From Planctomycetota bacterium (GTDB taxonomy: Bacteria > Planctomycetota > Planctomycetia > Pirellulales > Pirellulaceae), in NCBI GenBank assembly GCA_026692845.1, contig JAPLNM010000128.1, forward strand, positions 1 to 62,948: a DNA stretch of 62,948 nt. The letters run 5' to 3'. Position 1 is the stretch's first letter; every line of letters begins with the position of its first letter. Shown here piece by piece: positions 1-7,175 of the stretch. A program made the position numbers and the translations under genes. Under the pieces are notes generated by a model. The model saw nothing but the letters and a program-made list of their open reading frames with translations, was not told the origin of the DNA and ran no database searches.

Positions 1-40
1 CGCGTTGAACAGGATGGAATGATACAATCGCACGGTCGAT

Positions 41-84
41 CGAGCACGAGCACGAGCACCGCTTCGCTGAGCACGAGCACGAAA
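41..84 (+). repeat. left outer inverted repeat (GAGCAC-rich)
   Basis: Three CGAGCA units are followed by a 21-bp core at 54-74 that recurs in inverted orientation at 549-569 with 19 of 21 bases identical. With its partner it brackets about 500 bp that contain the hairpin pair. No direct target duplication was found by eye. Confidence 0.55.
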
Positions 85-311
85 AACAGCCAGAACAAAA
101 CCATGCACCAAAGTGGCCGATCGGCTGCGCTCAATTTTAGAAACCACTTTGGCGGCCACTCGGTGATGGTTGCCGTTCGTGCGATCCGCCCCAGCCCTTT
201 CTTCTCTTCTGCCGCCTTGCGGCGGAAGAAAAAAACAGACCCGCAACATGGCCCCTGTAGCTTCCAGTCTTCGCCCCGCCGGCATAAAGACCAATGGCGT
301 TGAATTGGTGT

Positions 312-399
312 AAGCGGAAGTGCGCAAGCACTCCGGTGAATGATGGAATGTCCTCAATATCGCAATGTTTTTCACCGGACGGCTTGCGCCGTTCCGCTT
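312..399. repeat. REPIN-like inverted pair of covarying hairpins
   Basis: Two 29-base units face each other: 312-340 on the plus strand and 371-399 on the minus strand, 30 bp apart. Each reads AAGCGGA, a five-base arm, GCAA, the complementary arm, then CCGGTGAA. The arms are AGTGC/GCACT in the first unit and ACGGC/GCCGT in the second, so two base pairs have changed in a compensatory way while flanks and the GNRA-type loop are constant. The stem extends by CGG/CCG with one bulged A. The second unit recurs intact near 23085-23115. The arrangement resembles REP doublets (REPINs); no RAYT transposase is visible in the window. Confidence 0.6.
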
Positions 400-460
400 T
401 TAATTTTTTGTCAATCGGCATAAAGCCGACGGAGGCCAAGAAGAGCTCCATGGCCGCTGT
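352..460. repeat. dispersed repeat, copy 1 (about 105 bp)
   Basis: The block containing the right-hand hairpin and the following GACGGAGGCCAAGAAGA stretch is repeated at 23065-23170 with high identity. Its reverse complement translates into similar short peptides at both loci (LKAERRKPSGEKHCDIE in each), but the frames end randomly and I regard them as repeat-borne, not genes. Confidence 0.75.
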
Positions 461-548
461 GTAAGCCTACCGTCGGGCTTGCCCGGCGGAGGCGTAACTT
501 GCAGCTACAGAGCATGCGTTGGTGCATCGCATCGGATTTCGTCGTGCT

Positions 549-584
549 GTGCTCAGTGAAACGGTGCTCCTGCTCGTAATCGAA
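549..584 (-). repeat. right outer inverted repeat
   Basis: Reverse complement of the left repeat. The core GAGCACC-GTTTCA-CTGAGCAC differs from the left core GAGCACC-GCTTCG-CTGAGCAC at two positions. It sits just before the four-helix-bundle gene relic. Confidence 0.5.
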
Positions 585-595
585 TCGAGGCAATC

Positions 596-775
596 ATGAC
601 AGAACCCTTCTTCGACCACAATCGGCTTGATGTCTATCGTCTTTCGATCGAATACGTCGCGAACGCATAGGATTCGTCGTGACCGTTAGAATGGCTTGAT
701 CGCCATGCTCGCGACCAATGGTTGCAGGCAGCTTAAACCGATCCGAAGCAAAGGAAAGCGATGCACTCGCCAAAC
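596..775 (+). pseudogene. relic of a four-helix-bundle (S23/TIGR02436-type) protein gene
   Basis: From the ATG at 596, preceded by GAGG, the frame reads FFDHNRLDVYRLSIEYVANA and then stops at 668; further stops follow at 680 and 734. In between it reads WLDRHARDQWLQAA, which matches the family pattern NRHARDQW.RAA. After a frame change, bases to about 773 still resemble the NIAEGNGKRC segment. These small helical-bundle proteins are frequent in planctomycetes and were first described in 23S rRNA intervening sequences. The relic is inactive. It runs into the annotated start of the hydroxylase gene. Confidence 0.6.
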
Positions 776-2125
776 GACCGATACCGACAGATTGCCCAGC
801 GGCATGGAGTGGATTTGGCGAGTGTTTCGGCTCCGAGCTTTGCAGACCGCCTCGTGGCCCTCGAAAAATGCCTTGCCGATAAGAACGTGCCGTTTCCGAT
901 CCCTCAAGACAAGGCCCAGGAGTGCTTGCGTGCAGCTTGCTTAGGCCAACCCTTTCGGATCGGGATGCTCTCGGACCTGACGGTCGATTTGGGCGTCTAT
1001 ACCAACGCACAACACTACGACGCCTACACCTTCGAAGAGAACTTAAGCTGGGCATGTCTGATCGCCGAGCAGCAGAAGTCTAAGCATCGGTATGCATGCC
1101 GCGAGTACCTGCACGGCGAGGAGCTTTTTTCCATCGGTGGTTCGGTGATCCCCGATTTTTACCTCCTCAATGCGAGGATCTTCCAGCAAACCCAATGGCA
1201 GTTGGCAACCGTCAATCAGATCATACCAGCCGAACTTTTTTTCACTTGCCACTCCAGACGGTTCTTCCCGGTCACGACCTTCATGAGAGCCTTGGAACAA
1301 GACTACCTTCAAGAGCCCGATATCGGCCATGATGTCGCCGGGCATGTCTCGACCTTCACGATCAAGTTGGTTGCCCAACTGATGCAAAGCCACGGTTTGG
1401 CCCGCAATAGGATCTATCAAGAACGCGACGATGCCTTGGCCGTCTCGACCGATCCGCAGGAGCGACAGGCGATCGAGCGCCGTGGTGATGAGCTGCTGCT
1501 TTATGCCGAACGGATCTACTGGTTTACCGTAGAGTTTGGACTCGTTCTGGAGGACCAAACCATTCGGGCCTACGGGGCGGGCATCCTGTCTTCCCCTGGC
1601 GAAACGCGATTTAGCATCGACTCGAACCTCCCGACACGAATCCTGCTCGACCCATCGAGCGATCGGGACCTGCTGAGGCTTGCGACGACCGATTACTTGA
1701 TCAGCGAATTTCAAAAAACCTATTTCGTCATCCGACAGTTCGATCTACTCCAGAGCATCACGCCCGAGAGGATTGTCAAGCTCGCCAAGATTGCAACGAA
1801 ACTACCGCACTTTTCTTGGCGGGATTTGGTCCCCGGCGACCATGTGCTGCAGGTCGGCGAGTCGGCCGTCTCGACCAACGAAAAGTACCTGCGATTGGCT
1901 TTTCATAGTTTCGATACGCACTGCGAACAAGGGGACGAATGTTTGACCCGTACGGCCATTCGCAATTTACGTTTATTCGCAAAGAAATCATCGGCCAACT
2001 CGGACCTCTGTGAGCATTTCGGGAGCCAGATCGCACCGGTTCCCGCAGGGGTCATGGATTGGTTTGTTCCCCGGGACGACCAAGGGGAATTCACTCAAGC
2101 GATTCGCCCGCTGGATATCGAGTAG
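761..2125 (+). CDS. phhA: phenylalanine-4-hydroxylase-like aromatic amino acid hydroxylase
   Basis: 454 residues. Biopterin-dependent aromatic amino acid hydroxylases convert L-phenylalanine to tyrosine with a non-haem iron. The iron-ligand signature EPDIGHDVAGH places His190 and His195, and Glu258 in YWFTVEFGL is the third ligand; the later segment FQKTYFVIRQFDLL matches the family's YFVI region. Compared with short bacterial PhhA there is an insertion of roughly 20 residues between the His pair and Glu258 (around 205-240, charged). The start at 761 has AGGAAAG upstream, but that stretch and the first 20 or so codons overlap the gene relic before it, so the native start may lie elsewhere. 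It has its own transcription unit; the next gene follows after 217 bp. Confidence 0.85.
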   Translation: MHSPNDRYRQIAQRHGVDLASVSAPSFADRLVALEKCLADKNVPFPIPQDKAQECLRAACLGQPFRIGMLSDLTVDLGVYTNAQHYDAYTFEENLSWACLIAEQQKSKHRYACREYLHGEELFSIGGSVIPDFYLLNARIFQQTQWQLATVNQIIPAELFFTCHSRRFFPVTTFMRALEQDYLQEPDIGHDVAGHVSTFTIKLVAQLMQSHGLARNRIYQERDDALAVSTDPQERQAIERRGDELLLYAERIYWFTVEFGLVLEDQTIRAYGAGILSSPGETRFSIDSNLPTRILLDPSSDRDLLRLATTDYLISEFQKTYFVIRQFDLLQSITPERIVKLAKIATKLPHFSWRDLVPGDHVLQVGESAVSTNEKYLRLAFHSFDTHCEQGDECLTRTAIRNLRLFAKKSSANSDLCEHFGSQIAPVPAGVMDWFVPRDDQGEFTQAIRPLDIE

Positions 2126-2342
2126 GCCTGCTGGATTTCGACTCTGCAGCTCTAGGCGCAGCATTTTCTATTTCCGGAAATTGCTGCCGTTAGGGTGTTG
2201 CTTTCACCAATCCATTCTTTATCCTGGCGACGGCGTGGCTCTGAGGTATCCTCTAGCCTGACCTTACGACTCCCTACGGCCGGGCAAGCCCTTCCCGGTT
2301 TCAATACGTACACCCATTGGAAGGCCCAGGAGACTACCAGCG

Positions 2343-3950
2343 ATGAATCGATACTTGTTTTGTGCGGTGAGCATTTTGCTTGCCTGCGTTCGGCTGTTTA
2401 GCGAATCTGTGGCCCTTGGGGACCAACGGCCCAACATTCTTTTTATCTTCTCGGACGACCATGCCCAAGCGGCGATCTCTGCGTATGGGTCCAAGGTCAA
2501 CACCACGCCCCATCTGGATCGACTGGCGACTGAGGGTGCTCGATTTTTGAATTCGTTTGTCACCAATTCGATCTGCACCCCGAGCCGCGCGACACTTCTG
2601 ACGGGGCAATACTCGCACGTAAACGGCGTTCCTGTTTTCAACCGCTTCGATGGATCCAGAGACAACGTCGCCAAACACTTGCAAGCCACCGGATACCACA
2701 CAGGGATGATCGGCAAGTGGCATTTGGGAAGCGACCCGACAGGCTTTGATCGTTGGATCGTCTTGCCCGGACAAGGATCTTACTGGAATCCCCAATTTCT
2801 CGTTCCAGGTAAGAAACTCACCATCGAAGGACATTGCACGCAGGTCACGACCCAACTGGGGATCGAGTTCCTCGAGACCCGTCCCCAAGACCAACCCTTC
2901 TTCTTGATGCTCCACCACAAAGCACCGCACCGGGAATGGGAGCCGGATTTGAAGAACAAAGCCCTTTTTGCCGATCGCGAGTTTCCTGAACCACCGACGC
3001 TGTGGGATGACTACAAAACGCGGCCGGCGGCCCTCCCGGAAAACGAACAAACGATCGCCAACGACCTGACTCGCCGCGACCTGAAACTCAATCCCCCCGA
3101 GGAGTTGCAAGGCCAAGAGCGAAACAAGTGGCTCGGGGTCAAACCCACGAGTGTTACCGTCGACGGCCAAAACCTTGAAGGCAAAGCGTTGGTCCAATGG
3201 AAATACCAACGCTACATGCAAGACTACTTGGCCTGCGTCCAAGGGGTCGACGATAGCGTCGGGACGATCCTCGACTATCTGGACGAAAAGGGATTGGCCG
3301 AAAATACCCTGGTCATCTACACCGCCGACAACGGCTGGTATCTCGGTGAGCTTGGCATGTACGACAAACGTTTCATGTACGAACCTGGTTTGCGTTCTCC
3401 GTTGATCATGCGAGGCCCAGGCATCCGGCCAGGTTCGACCCCCGATGCGATGGTCGCCAACATCGATCTTGCACCGACCTTCTTAGGCTTTGCAAACCTT
3501 GAAATCCCCGAGTCGATGCAGGGCCGATCGCTCCTGCCGGTGCTCGAAGGCCAGGTTCCGAGCGATTGGCGAAAGTCAGTTTACTATCGGTATTACCATG
3601 ACCCAGGACACCACAACACGCGCGCCCATTACGGCGTACGCACCGCGACGCACAAGCTGATCTATTATTGGCGCAAGGATGCCTATGAGCTGTTCGATCT
3701 AACGGACGATCCCCAAGAACAAAACAACTTGATGTTCGAGCCCAGTGCATCCAAAAAAGAATCGACCAGCAAGCTCTTTGGGGAGATGAAGCAGGAGCTC
3801 GATCGCTTACAAAAACTCTACAACGATGATGGCAAATATGCCGACCCTCAGACTTGGCCCAAAGGCGGTTCTGATGGCCCGTTTGATGACAAAGCCCCAT
3901 TGGGGCGCATGAGCATCCCCCAAGCGATCGCCGCCTCGACGGGGGAGTGA
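2343..3950 (+). CDS. exported sulfatase (formylglycine-dependent)
   Basis: 535 residues with an N-terminal signal peptide (about residues 1-26, hydrophobic FCAVSILLACVRLF). This is an alkaline-phosphatase-fold type I sulfatase: metal-binding SDDH at 37-40, and the formylglycine motif Cys78-Thr-Pro-Ser-Arg82 followed by TLLTGQY. Cys at the first position means activation by a formylglycine-generating enzyme is expected; none is in the window. Such enzymes desulfate polysaccharides in the periplasm and are expanded in planctomycetes. GKWHLG near 122 and TADNGWYLGELGMYDKR near 327 are further family motifs. The substrate cannot be told from sequence. ATG at 2343 gives a full signal peptide. Confidence 0.93.
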   Translation: MNRYLFCAVSILLACVRLFSESVALGDQRPNILFIFSDDHAQAAISAYGSKVNTTPHLDRLATEGARFLNSFVTNSICTPSRATLLTGQYSHVNGVPVFNRFDGSRDNVAKHLQATGYHTGMIGKWHLGSDPTGFDRWIVLPGQGSYWNPQFLVPGKKLTIEGHCTQVTTQLGIEFLETRPQDQPFFLMLHHKAPHREWEPDLKNKALFADREFPEPPTLWDDYKTRPAALPENEQTIANDLTRRDLKLNPPEELQGQERNKWLGVKPTSVTVDGQNLEGKALVQWKYQRYMQDYLACVQGVDDSVGTILDYLDEKGLAENTLVIYTADNGWYLGELGMYDKRFMYEPGLRSPLIMRGPGIRPGSTPDAMVANIDLAPTFLGFANLEIPESMQGRSLLPVLEGQVPSDWRKSVYYRYYHDPGHHNTRAHYGVRTATHKLIYYWRKDAYELFDLTDDPQEQNNLMFEPSASKKESTSKLFGEMKQELDRLQKLYNDDGKYADPQTWPKGGSDGPFDDKAPLGRMSIPQAIAASTGE

Positions 3951-3958
3951 CAAGGGGC

Positions 3959-4021
3959 GAGAACCCCCTCTATTGGGGGGGGTGGTGCGGCGCGAGAACC
4001 CCCTTTAGAGGGGGTTTTTTC
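3959..4021 (+). terminator. tandem terminator hairpins after the sulfatase gene
   Basis: Two successive C5/G5 hairpins, both introduced by CGAGAACCCCCT. The first spans about 3962-3982. The second has arms AACCCCCT/AGGGGGTT at 3997-4016 followed by a T run at 4015-4020, the layout of an intrinsic terminator. Confidence 0.7.
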
Positions 4022-4168
4022 GTCATTGAGGCTTACTCTACGGGGGAAATTTTCACATTTTTGGTTTGGGGATAGTTTCGGCTCGGGTATCGATCCTGTT
4101 ATAGTGAACGAATCGTTAGCCCTGATTACTCGGATTCTCTTTTCTTTTCTATCCCCGAGGTTTCGATC

Positions 4169-5242
4169 ATGTCGATTTGCACATCTTCGGTTCGCGGTCA
4201 GATCAAGCACAAGCCCAGCGGTGGTTTCACCCTCGTAGAGCTTTTAGTGGTCATCGCGATCATTGGTATTCTGGTTGGTTTGTTACTACCCGCAGTGCAA
4301 GCCGCGCGGGAAGCTGCACGTCGGATGCAGTGCCAAAACAACTTGAAACAACAAGTCTTAGCGCTTCACAACTGCCACTCGGCTCTCAAACGATTCCCAC
4401 CCCAATCCGGGAACTTTGGGGGGGCTTGGTATGCCCCGCTGTATTTCCATATGCTTCCCTACATGGAGCTCAGCAATGTTTGGAACATGGCCTCGACGTG
4501 CGACCTTGCGGCCGCCGTTGGCCAAGCCACACCCAACAATCCAGTCAACTTAGGCTATACCTGGCCGACCTGGGGATCGGTCAACACGACCAACCGAACT
4601 TGGCTTCGTCAGACCAGCATTCCCTCGTTCCGATGTCCGAGTGATTCGACGCTCGGAAACGGGTTGGATTGGACTCCTGGCGATGCCTCCTACGCCGGTA
4701 ATTTTTTGGTTTTTGGTGGCGATCGAAATGCCACGGCCGTTTGCGGAACGGCCGCTGCGCCCTGGGAAACCTGTTGGGATGGTAAAGCGAAGTTTTCGAC
4801 AGTCAAAGACGGCTCCTCGAACACCATCATGTTGGCTGAAAAACTCTCGCGATGCGATGGTTCGGGGCTCGGAGGAAACTGGTGGATGCGGGGTGTATTT
4901 CGAATCGGCGGAGTCGGAGGTTCGCAGCCAAACTCCGGGGTACCGGTCGATAGCTACCCAGGAGACCGTCTTTCATCCGTCTTCGGCGGTGGTCGGGGTC
5001 GCGATGGTGTGATTTTTACCTACGGAATCGCCTCGCGATTTCAAGTCAACCCGAATCTTCCACTTGCCAATGCAACCAATGGCGGACGATGCGATCGACG
5101 CTTGGCCTCCAGCCAACATTCTCTGATGACGGTGGCTTATGTCGATGGTTCGATCAGTAGCTTGTCCGGAGGTATGGATTCCCGCATTTGGTTCTGGAGC
5201 TTGACACCAGACGGTGGCGAAGTAGCGAACCTACCTGAGTAG
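4169..5242 (+). CDS. DUF1559 protein with prepilin-type N-terminus
   Basis: 357 residues. The N-terminus [20 protein letters not shown] (residues 15-34) is a type IV prepilin-like cleavage/methylation signal and membrane helix. It is followed by [17 protein letters not shown] and then a DUF1559 (SBP_bac_10) domain ending with the usual NTIMLAEK and DGS-containing segments. Proteins of this type occur in tens to hundreds of copies per planctomycete genome and are probably exported pseudopilin-like surface proteins; their function is not established. The ATG at 4169 follows CGAGG. A small lipoprotein gene follows, a common pairing for this family. Confidence 0.92.
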   Translation: MSICTSSVRGQIKHKPSGGFTLVELLVVIAIIGILVGLLLPAVQAAREAARRMQCQNNLKQQVLALHNCHSALKRFPPQSGNFGGAWYAPLYFHMLPYMELSNVWNMASTCDLAAAVGQATPNNPVNLGYTWPTWGSVNTTNRTWLRQTSIPSFRCPSDSTLGNGLDWTPGDASYAGNFLVFGGDRNATAVCGTAAAPWETCWDGKAKFSTVKDGSSNTIMLAEKLSRCDGSGLGGNWWMRGVFRIGGVGGSQPNSGVPVDSYPGDRLSSVFGGGRGRDGVIFTYGIASRFQVNPNLPLANATNGGRCDRRLASSQHSLMTVAYVDGSISSLSGGMDSRIWFWSLTPDGGEVANLPE

Positions 5243-5291
5243 CGAATTTTACTTTTTGCAAGTCTTTATTCAAAAACGGCCGGAGTGTCCC

Positions 5292-5759
5292 ATGAAGGTT
5301 TCCTCATGGATGGCGATGTTCGCCATCCTCGCTTTATTGGTTGGATGTCAGCGCCCCAAAGGTACCATCGAAGGGGAGGTTATCTTTGATGGAAAGCCCG
5401 TACCCGGGGGAATGCTCAGCTTTGTTTCCATCGGGCCTAAAAACAAACTGACCGTAGAGGGCTTCTGCGAACTGGGTCGCGATGGCAAGTTCAAGATCGT
5501 ACTGCCCGTCGCCGAGGTCATGATAGGCGTCGATAACCGAGAGTTTGAGCCGATGCCAGCGACTCGGCCGGCAACGCTACCGGGCGACAACCTTCCTCCC
5601 GAAGTCCGTAAGAGCCTTTCGGAAGGTACCAAAGCGGCTTCAAGAGTTTCCGACCGCTGGGTCCAGCTCCCCGAACGGTACTACCTACCAGAAACCTCGA
5701 AAATCAAGATCAAGGTCTCCAAGGGACCGCAGAACTTGCAGATCGAGCTTACGCCATGA
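5292..5759 (+). CDS. small lipoprotein, carboxypeptidase-regulatory/transthyretin-like
   Basis: 155 residues. The ATG at 5292 is chosen because GGAG lies 6 bases upstream and it yields a clean lipoprotein signal MKVSSWMAMFAILALLVGC, with the lipobox ending at Cys19. The mature part opens with GTIEGEVIFDGKPVPGGMLSF, the pattern of transthyretin-like/carboxypeptidase regulatory beta domains, and ends in a basic beta strand. It lies 49 bp behind the DUF1559 gene and is probably cotranscribed. Planctomycetes carry many such DUF1559-lipoprotein pairs; the role is unknown. Confidence 0.82.
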   Translation: MKVSSWMAMFAILALLVGCQRPKGTIEGEVIFDGKPVPGGMLSFVSIGPKNKLTVEGFCELGRDGKFKIVLPVAEVMIGVDNREFEPMPATRPATLPGDNLPPEVRKSLSEGTKAASRVSDRWVQLPERYYLPETSKIKIKVSKGPQNLQIELTP

Positions 5760-5795
5760 GTCTCATGCCTTCCATGTGGTTCGGTCCGTGTGACC

Positions 5796-6665
5796 CTACC
5801 TGCCTAGCCAGAGGATGACCGCAACTCCGAGAACCATGCGGTAGATCGCAAAGGGAGCAAATCCCCTCGAGCGGACCCATTGCATAAACCAAGCGATCAC
5901 CGCCAAGGCAACCAGGAAACTCGTGATGAAACCGATCCCCAGCGTCAACCACTGACGCGAGTCGATTTCGAATGGACTTTTGATTAAGAACTGCAGAAGC
6001 TTAAAACTACTAGCAGCAAACATCACCGGGATCGAAAGGAAAAAACTAAACTCCAATGCTGCAGGTCGCGATAGGCCCATGATCTGACCACCGGCAATCG
6101 TGGCCATCGATCGACTCGTCCCTGGAAACATCGCGGCCAGGATCTGTGCCGCTCCGATGAAGATCGCCTGCCGCAGGGTCATCTGCTCTACCGAGTGGGT
6201 GTTGGCCAATCGGGAGTATCGCTGGTCGATCCAAAGCATCGCGATCCCACCCAATAGCAATGCGGCTCCGATGACCCAGGGTTTCTCGAGATTCTCGCCA
6301 ATCAACTCGTCCATCAAAAAACAGGGAATCGCGGTGACCACAAAACTGATAATCACCAACGCCAGTGGATGTTTCCACCAGGGAACCGACGTGGGAATCG
6401 ACGCGGTGTCTAGAGCCGAACCTTTGCGCTGAATGCTTGCCAGGAACGAGCCTACGAAGGCGACGAGTCGGGGCCAAAAATAGACCACCACCGACAGGAT
6501 CGCTCCGAGCTGGATGAAGACCGTGAACATTTTCCAAAACGGATCGTCCAAGCGCATCCCCAAGGCGGCTTGCGTCAATACGATGTGAGCCGTCGAGCTG
6601 ACCGGCAAAAACTCCGTCAAACCCTCGACGATCCCCACCAGAACAGCCACCCAATAATCCGACAT
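5796..6665 (-). CDS. uppP: undecaprenyl-diphosphatase UppP (BacA)
   Basis: 289 residues, a polytopic membrane enzyme that dephosphorylates undecaprenyl pyrophosphate to recycle the lipid carrier for cell-envelope polymers. Family motifs are present: EGLTEFLPVSSTAH at 14-27 with the catalytic Glu and Ser residues, and PGTSRS at about 180-185. Length is normal for the family. It is followed convergently by the lipoprotein gene (stops 36 bp apart). About 100 bp upstream on the same strand ends a structured RNA with an intrinsic terminator, so expression could be set by attenuation; a separate promoter close to the gene is not excluded. Confidence 0.95.
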   Translation of the reverse strand: MSDYWVAVLVGIVEGLTEFLPVSSTAHIVLTQAALGMRLDDPFWKMFTVFIQLGAILSVVVYFWPRLVAFVGSFLASIQRKGSALDTASIPTSVPWWKHPLALVIISFVVTAIPCFLMDELIGENLEKPWVIGAALLLGGIAMLWIDQRYSRLANTHSVEQMTLRQAIFIGAAQILAAMFPGTSRSMATIAGGQIMGLSRPAALEFSFFLSIPVMFAASSFKLLQFLIKSPFEIDSRQWLTLGIGFITSFLVALAVIAWFMQWVRSRGFAPFAIYRMVLGVAVILWLGR

Positions 6666-6761
6666 TTCCCGTGCTGCCTTTCCTGTGTAGTTTTTACGCG
6701 CTGTTTTTCATGTGCTGTTTTTTACCATACCACCTCGTGAAACGAAGATGGCTTATGCAAT

Positions 6762-6799
6762 AAAAAAACCCGAACCCATGCAATTCGCATGGGTCCGGG
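6762..6799 (-). terminator. intrinsic terminator of the leader RNA
   Basis: Arms at 6799-6787 and 6781-6769 pair over 12 of 13 positions (CCCGGACCCATGC with its partner) around a five-base loop, followed on the minus strand by seven T residues (6768-6762). It lies 97 bp before the uppP start codon. Confidence 0.8.
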
Positions 6800-7045
6800 C
6801 TCGTTACCATCATTTAGCTTGTCTTGGCGAAATGGTTTCATTTCTGCCACAAGCTGGGGAAGGGGCTGCATGTCATAGGCAGCCCGCCGGCATACTTAAG
6901 ACGCCCCACCCCTTTGGCTAGTAGAACAAGAATTCACTAAATCACCTCCTTTCGAAACGAGCCAGGCAAAAAAACTCCCTGGTTGCCTAGAATCGGGAGC
7001 CTTTTGCACGGTTGCGCACAGCTACGATGCGTTTCGTAGCAACTA
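6762..7045 (-). ncRNA. candidate structured RNA or attenuating leader upstream of uppP
   Basis: On the minus strand, in order from the 5' end: a perfect 7-bp stem-loop (7040-7021, GCTACGA/TCGTAGC), a CCAGG/CCTGG hairpin (about 6982-6962), an unpaired AAAGGAGGTGAT (6952-6941) that is fully complementary to the canonical 16S rRNA 3' end, a long GC stem (6912-6903 with 6866-6856), a three-part stem (AGCTTGT/ACAAGCT, GGC/GCC, GAAATG/CATTTC between 6855 and 6816), and an intrinsic terminator. The GTG after the SD-like motif opens only 13 codons, so coding is doubtful. It could be a free-standing sRNA or a cis-acting leader of uppP. I do not recognise it as tmRNA, RNase P, SRP or 6S RNA. Confidence 0.5.
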
Positions 7046-7050
7046 CTGCT

Positions 7051-7080
7051 ATTCTAACCGGGGCCCCATTCGAAAAACAA
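7051..7080 (-). promoter_or_regulatory. possible promoter for the leader RNA
   Basis: On the minus strand TTGTTT (7080-7075) and TAGAAT (7056-7051) are separated by 18 bases, a plausible sigma-70 type pair placing the transcript start near 7044, just before the first stem-loop. Prediction by eye only. Confidence 0.35.
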
Positions 7081-7175
7081 CTCAAATTCAGCAATTACCC
7101 CCAATGACTACTGACCCGTTGGGCAAACCTAACCTCCGCTTAGCCCACCCTCCGCTTAGGTAAATTAACTCAGGT

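Larger units (their letters stand above)
1..595. other. non-coding repeat region upstream of phhA
   Basis: No convincing gene. The stretch holds GAGCAC-type hexamer repeats (41-81), a hairpin-forming segment at 207-230 (arms GCCGCC/GGCGG around TTGC), the REPIN-like pair at 312-399, and a further GC-rich hairpin near 469-490. Short open frames on both strands are low-complexity or lie inside repeats, so none is called. Part of the DNA (352-460) recurs at 23065-23170, which supports mobile or repetitive non-coding sequence. Confidence 0.6.

Noticed and set aside
137-451. Minus-strand frame of 104 codons containing LKAERRKPSGEKHCDIE
   Set aside because: The same peptide occurs at 23009-23206 only because the DNA repeat is shared; both frames have different ends and no ribosome site.
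6903-6940. 13-codon peptide starting at GTG after the perfect Shine-Dalgarno motif
   Set aside because: Very short, lies inside a strong stem, and has no recognisable sequence; kept only as a possible leader peptide within the RNA finding.
6941-6952. ATCACCTCCTTT on the plus strand as the 3' end of a 16S rRNA gene
   Set aside because: No rRNA sequence precedes it; the match is explained by an SD-like motif on the minus strand.
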